Shown: positions 63,168 through 64,000 of the stretch, piece after piece
How positions within the stretch are numbered: position 1 is the first letter of the stretch
Layout: every line of letters begins with the position of its first letter
NCBI GenBank assembly: GCA_002748755.1
Contig: PDTD01000017.1
Location: 85,979 to 149,978, forward strand
Direction: 5' to 3'
DNA from: Desulfobulbus propionicus
GTDB taxonomy: Bacteria; Desulfobacterota; Desulfobulbia; Desulfobulbales; Desulfobulbaceae
DNA length: 64,000 nt
Made by a program: the position numbers and the translations under genes
The notes under the pieces: model-generated
Told to the model about the DNA's origin: nothing
The model's input: only the letters and a program-made list of their open reading frames with translations
Database searches by the model: none

Positions 63168-63796
63168 GATCACGTGTATTGGTCAACAAAAAACGGACAC
63201 ACAATTAAGCAGCATTTAACAATCATTTTTTTCATAAGCCATGGGAGATAGATACCCCAGGGTCGAATGCAACCATATGCTGTTGTAGTAAGTGATGTAA
63301 TCCAGGATTTCACTCTTAGCCTGACGCCTGGTAACAAACCGACATGCGTTCAACCGCTCTGATTTCAAGGACCGAAAAAACCTTTCGGTTGGGGCATTGT
63401 CCCAACAGTTTCCTTTACGGCTCATACTGGCCTTCATGCCATAAAGTGTAAGTTGTTTTTGGTATTCAGGGCACGCATATTGGCTGCCGCGATCCGTATG
63501 GTGCAGTAAGCCGTTGCAAGGGCGTCCAGTGCGAATTGCTTTTTCATCCGTTTATCCATGGACCAACCAACGATTTGACGGCCCTCGGACATTAACTGCT
63601 GCACGATCCTTCAAAAACCGTAACTGGCCCTGGATTGATCGAATATCTCCTTAATTCGGCTCTGTTGACTCCGGCGGACCTCCACATCCTCGCCAATTAC
63701 GGATGCTTCTGTGTTGCCTTCGGCGACCGTTAAAACCCTCGGCGTCCGCGGGTTACTCTCTCGAAGCTGTACCAGCATTTCAGGGTGCACGACCAC
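63168..63796 (-). mobile_element. Decayed IS3-family element
   Basis: Reading the minus strand from 63796: SQQSRIKEIFDQSRASYGF, then a TGA (a CGA in most relatives) and RIVQQLMSEGRQI. A jump to VGWSMDKRMKKQFALDALA shows that about 100 residues are deleted. After a frameshift come HHTDRGSQYACPEYQKQL, then MSRKGNCWDNAPTERFF, SLKSERL and YITYYNSIWLHSTLGYLSP. These are IS3 OrfB motifs including the DDE Asp and Glu regions. The left end near 63168 (GTATTGGTCAAC, then ACGGACACACAATTAAG) resembles IS3 termini. It is inactive. Confidence 0.8.
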
Positions 63797-64000
63797 CCCT
63801 GCGGCCTACAGGATTCTCTGCCTACGCTTAACCCATCTTGTTCGATACCCTTTTTATTGCTCTTTCAGTTGGGTGAGTCCATCTGCGCTTGTATCCGGGG
63901 GTCCCGGGCGCAGCTCGTTTCCAGCCAAGTTGCCTCAGCGTCCTAAACTTACAATAGCCGGTGTATCTCCGCCATGGGTCCAAGGCTCGATACGGGTGGG
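63797..64000. other. Unresolved sequence at window edge
   Basis: I see no known gene. One minus-strand frame encodes a basic stretch (RYTGYCKFRTLRQLGWKRAA, then PGTPGYKRRWTHPTERAIKR) that I do not recognise. It may belong to another mobile element continuing beyond the window. Confidence 0.25.

Noticed and set aside
63611-63665. TGA after SYGF in the IS3 transposase as a selenocysteine codon
   Set aside because: Relatives have Arg (CGA) there, a single C-to-T change explains it, and the gene also has a large deletion and a frameshift.

Overview
The window looks like part of a Gram-negative, Desulfobulbales-type (former Deltaproteobacteria) chromosome. This rests on gene content: LPS export and assembly genes, cytochrome bd, a single-domain PurH and FolE2. 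Two in-frame UGA codons also look like selenocysteine, which is frequent in that group. The assignment is inferred from gene content, and nothing here fixes genus or species.

Layout. 1-5 kb: dprA (cut by the window edge), rpoD and dnaG, all on the minus strand. 5-12 kb: a hypothetical gene with a Na+/Ca2+ exchanger, a group II intron relic, a CBS-ACT protein, a membrane-anchored XRE regulator with a periplasmic partner, and small exported proteins. 12-14 kb: a TusA-like selenoprotein candidate and an orphan IucA/IucC-like protein. 14.7-19.4 kb: a biotin ECF transporter (bioY-ecfA-ecfT), a thioesterase, a SpoIIAA-like protein and purU. 19.6-24.3 kb: an AT-rich MBOAT/AlgJ-like acetylation pair and a DAC-like (DACNV) protein. 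25.2-33.8 kb: an LPS locus (two glycosyltransferases, a heptosyltransferase, an O-antigen ligase, msbA) next to a U32 peptidase. 33.8-41.5 kb: a sensor kinase, purH-purN-pyrR, an S4 protein, folE2, a PilZ protein and an adenylate cyclase. 41.7-44.1 kb: rarA overlapping a selenocysteine-containing phosphoesterase candidate. 45.2-48.3 kb: cytochrome bd (DUF4492-cydA-cydB-cydX). 49-50 kb: a DDTD-motif protein. 51-57 kb: the pyruvate dehydrogenase operon aceE-aceF-lpd. 57.4-61 kb: an AI-2E permease, bioB, a Cys-cluster protein and AMMECR1. 61.5 kb: tRNA-Arg. 62-64 kb: a lipoprotein and a decayed IS3 element.

Two features stand out. First, two genes are interrupted by a UGA at a position where homologues would carry a redox-type Cys. 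In both, the UGA is followed by 11 nt and then a 7-bp hairpin with a G-containing loop, which is bacterial SECIS geometry. Second, about 16 copies of a roughly 220-bp element, with inverted ends beginning TAGCCCGGATTTCTCAT, are scattered between genes. Five flanking genes use the element's first three bases (TAG or TAA) as their stop codon, and one copy sits inside the pyruvate dehydrogenase operon.
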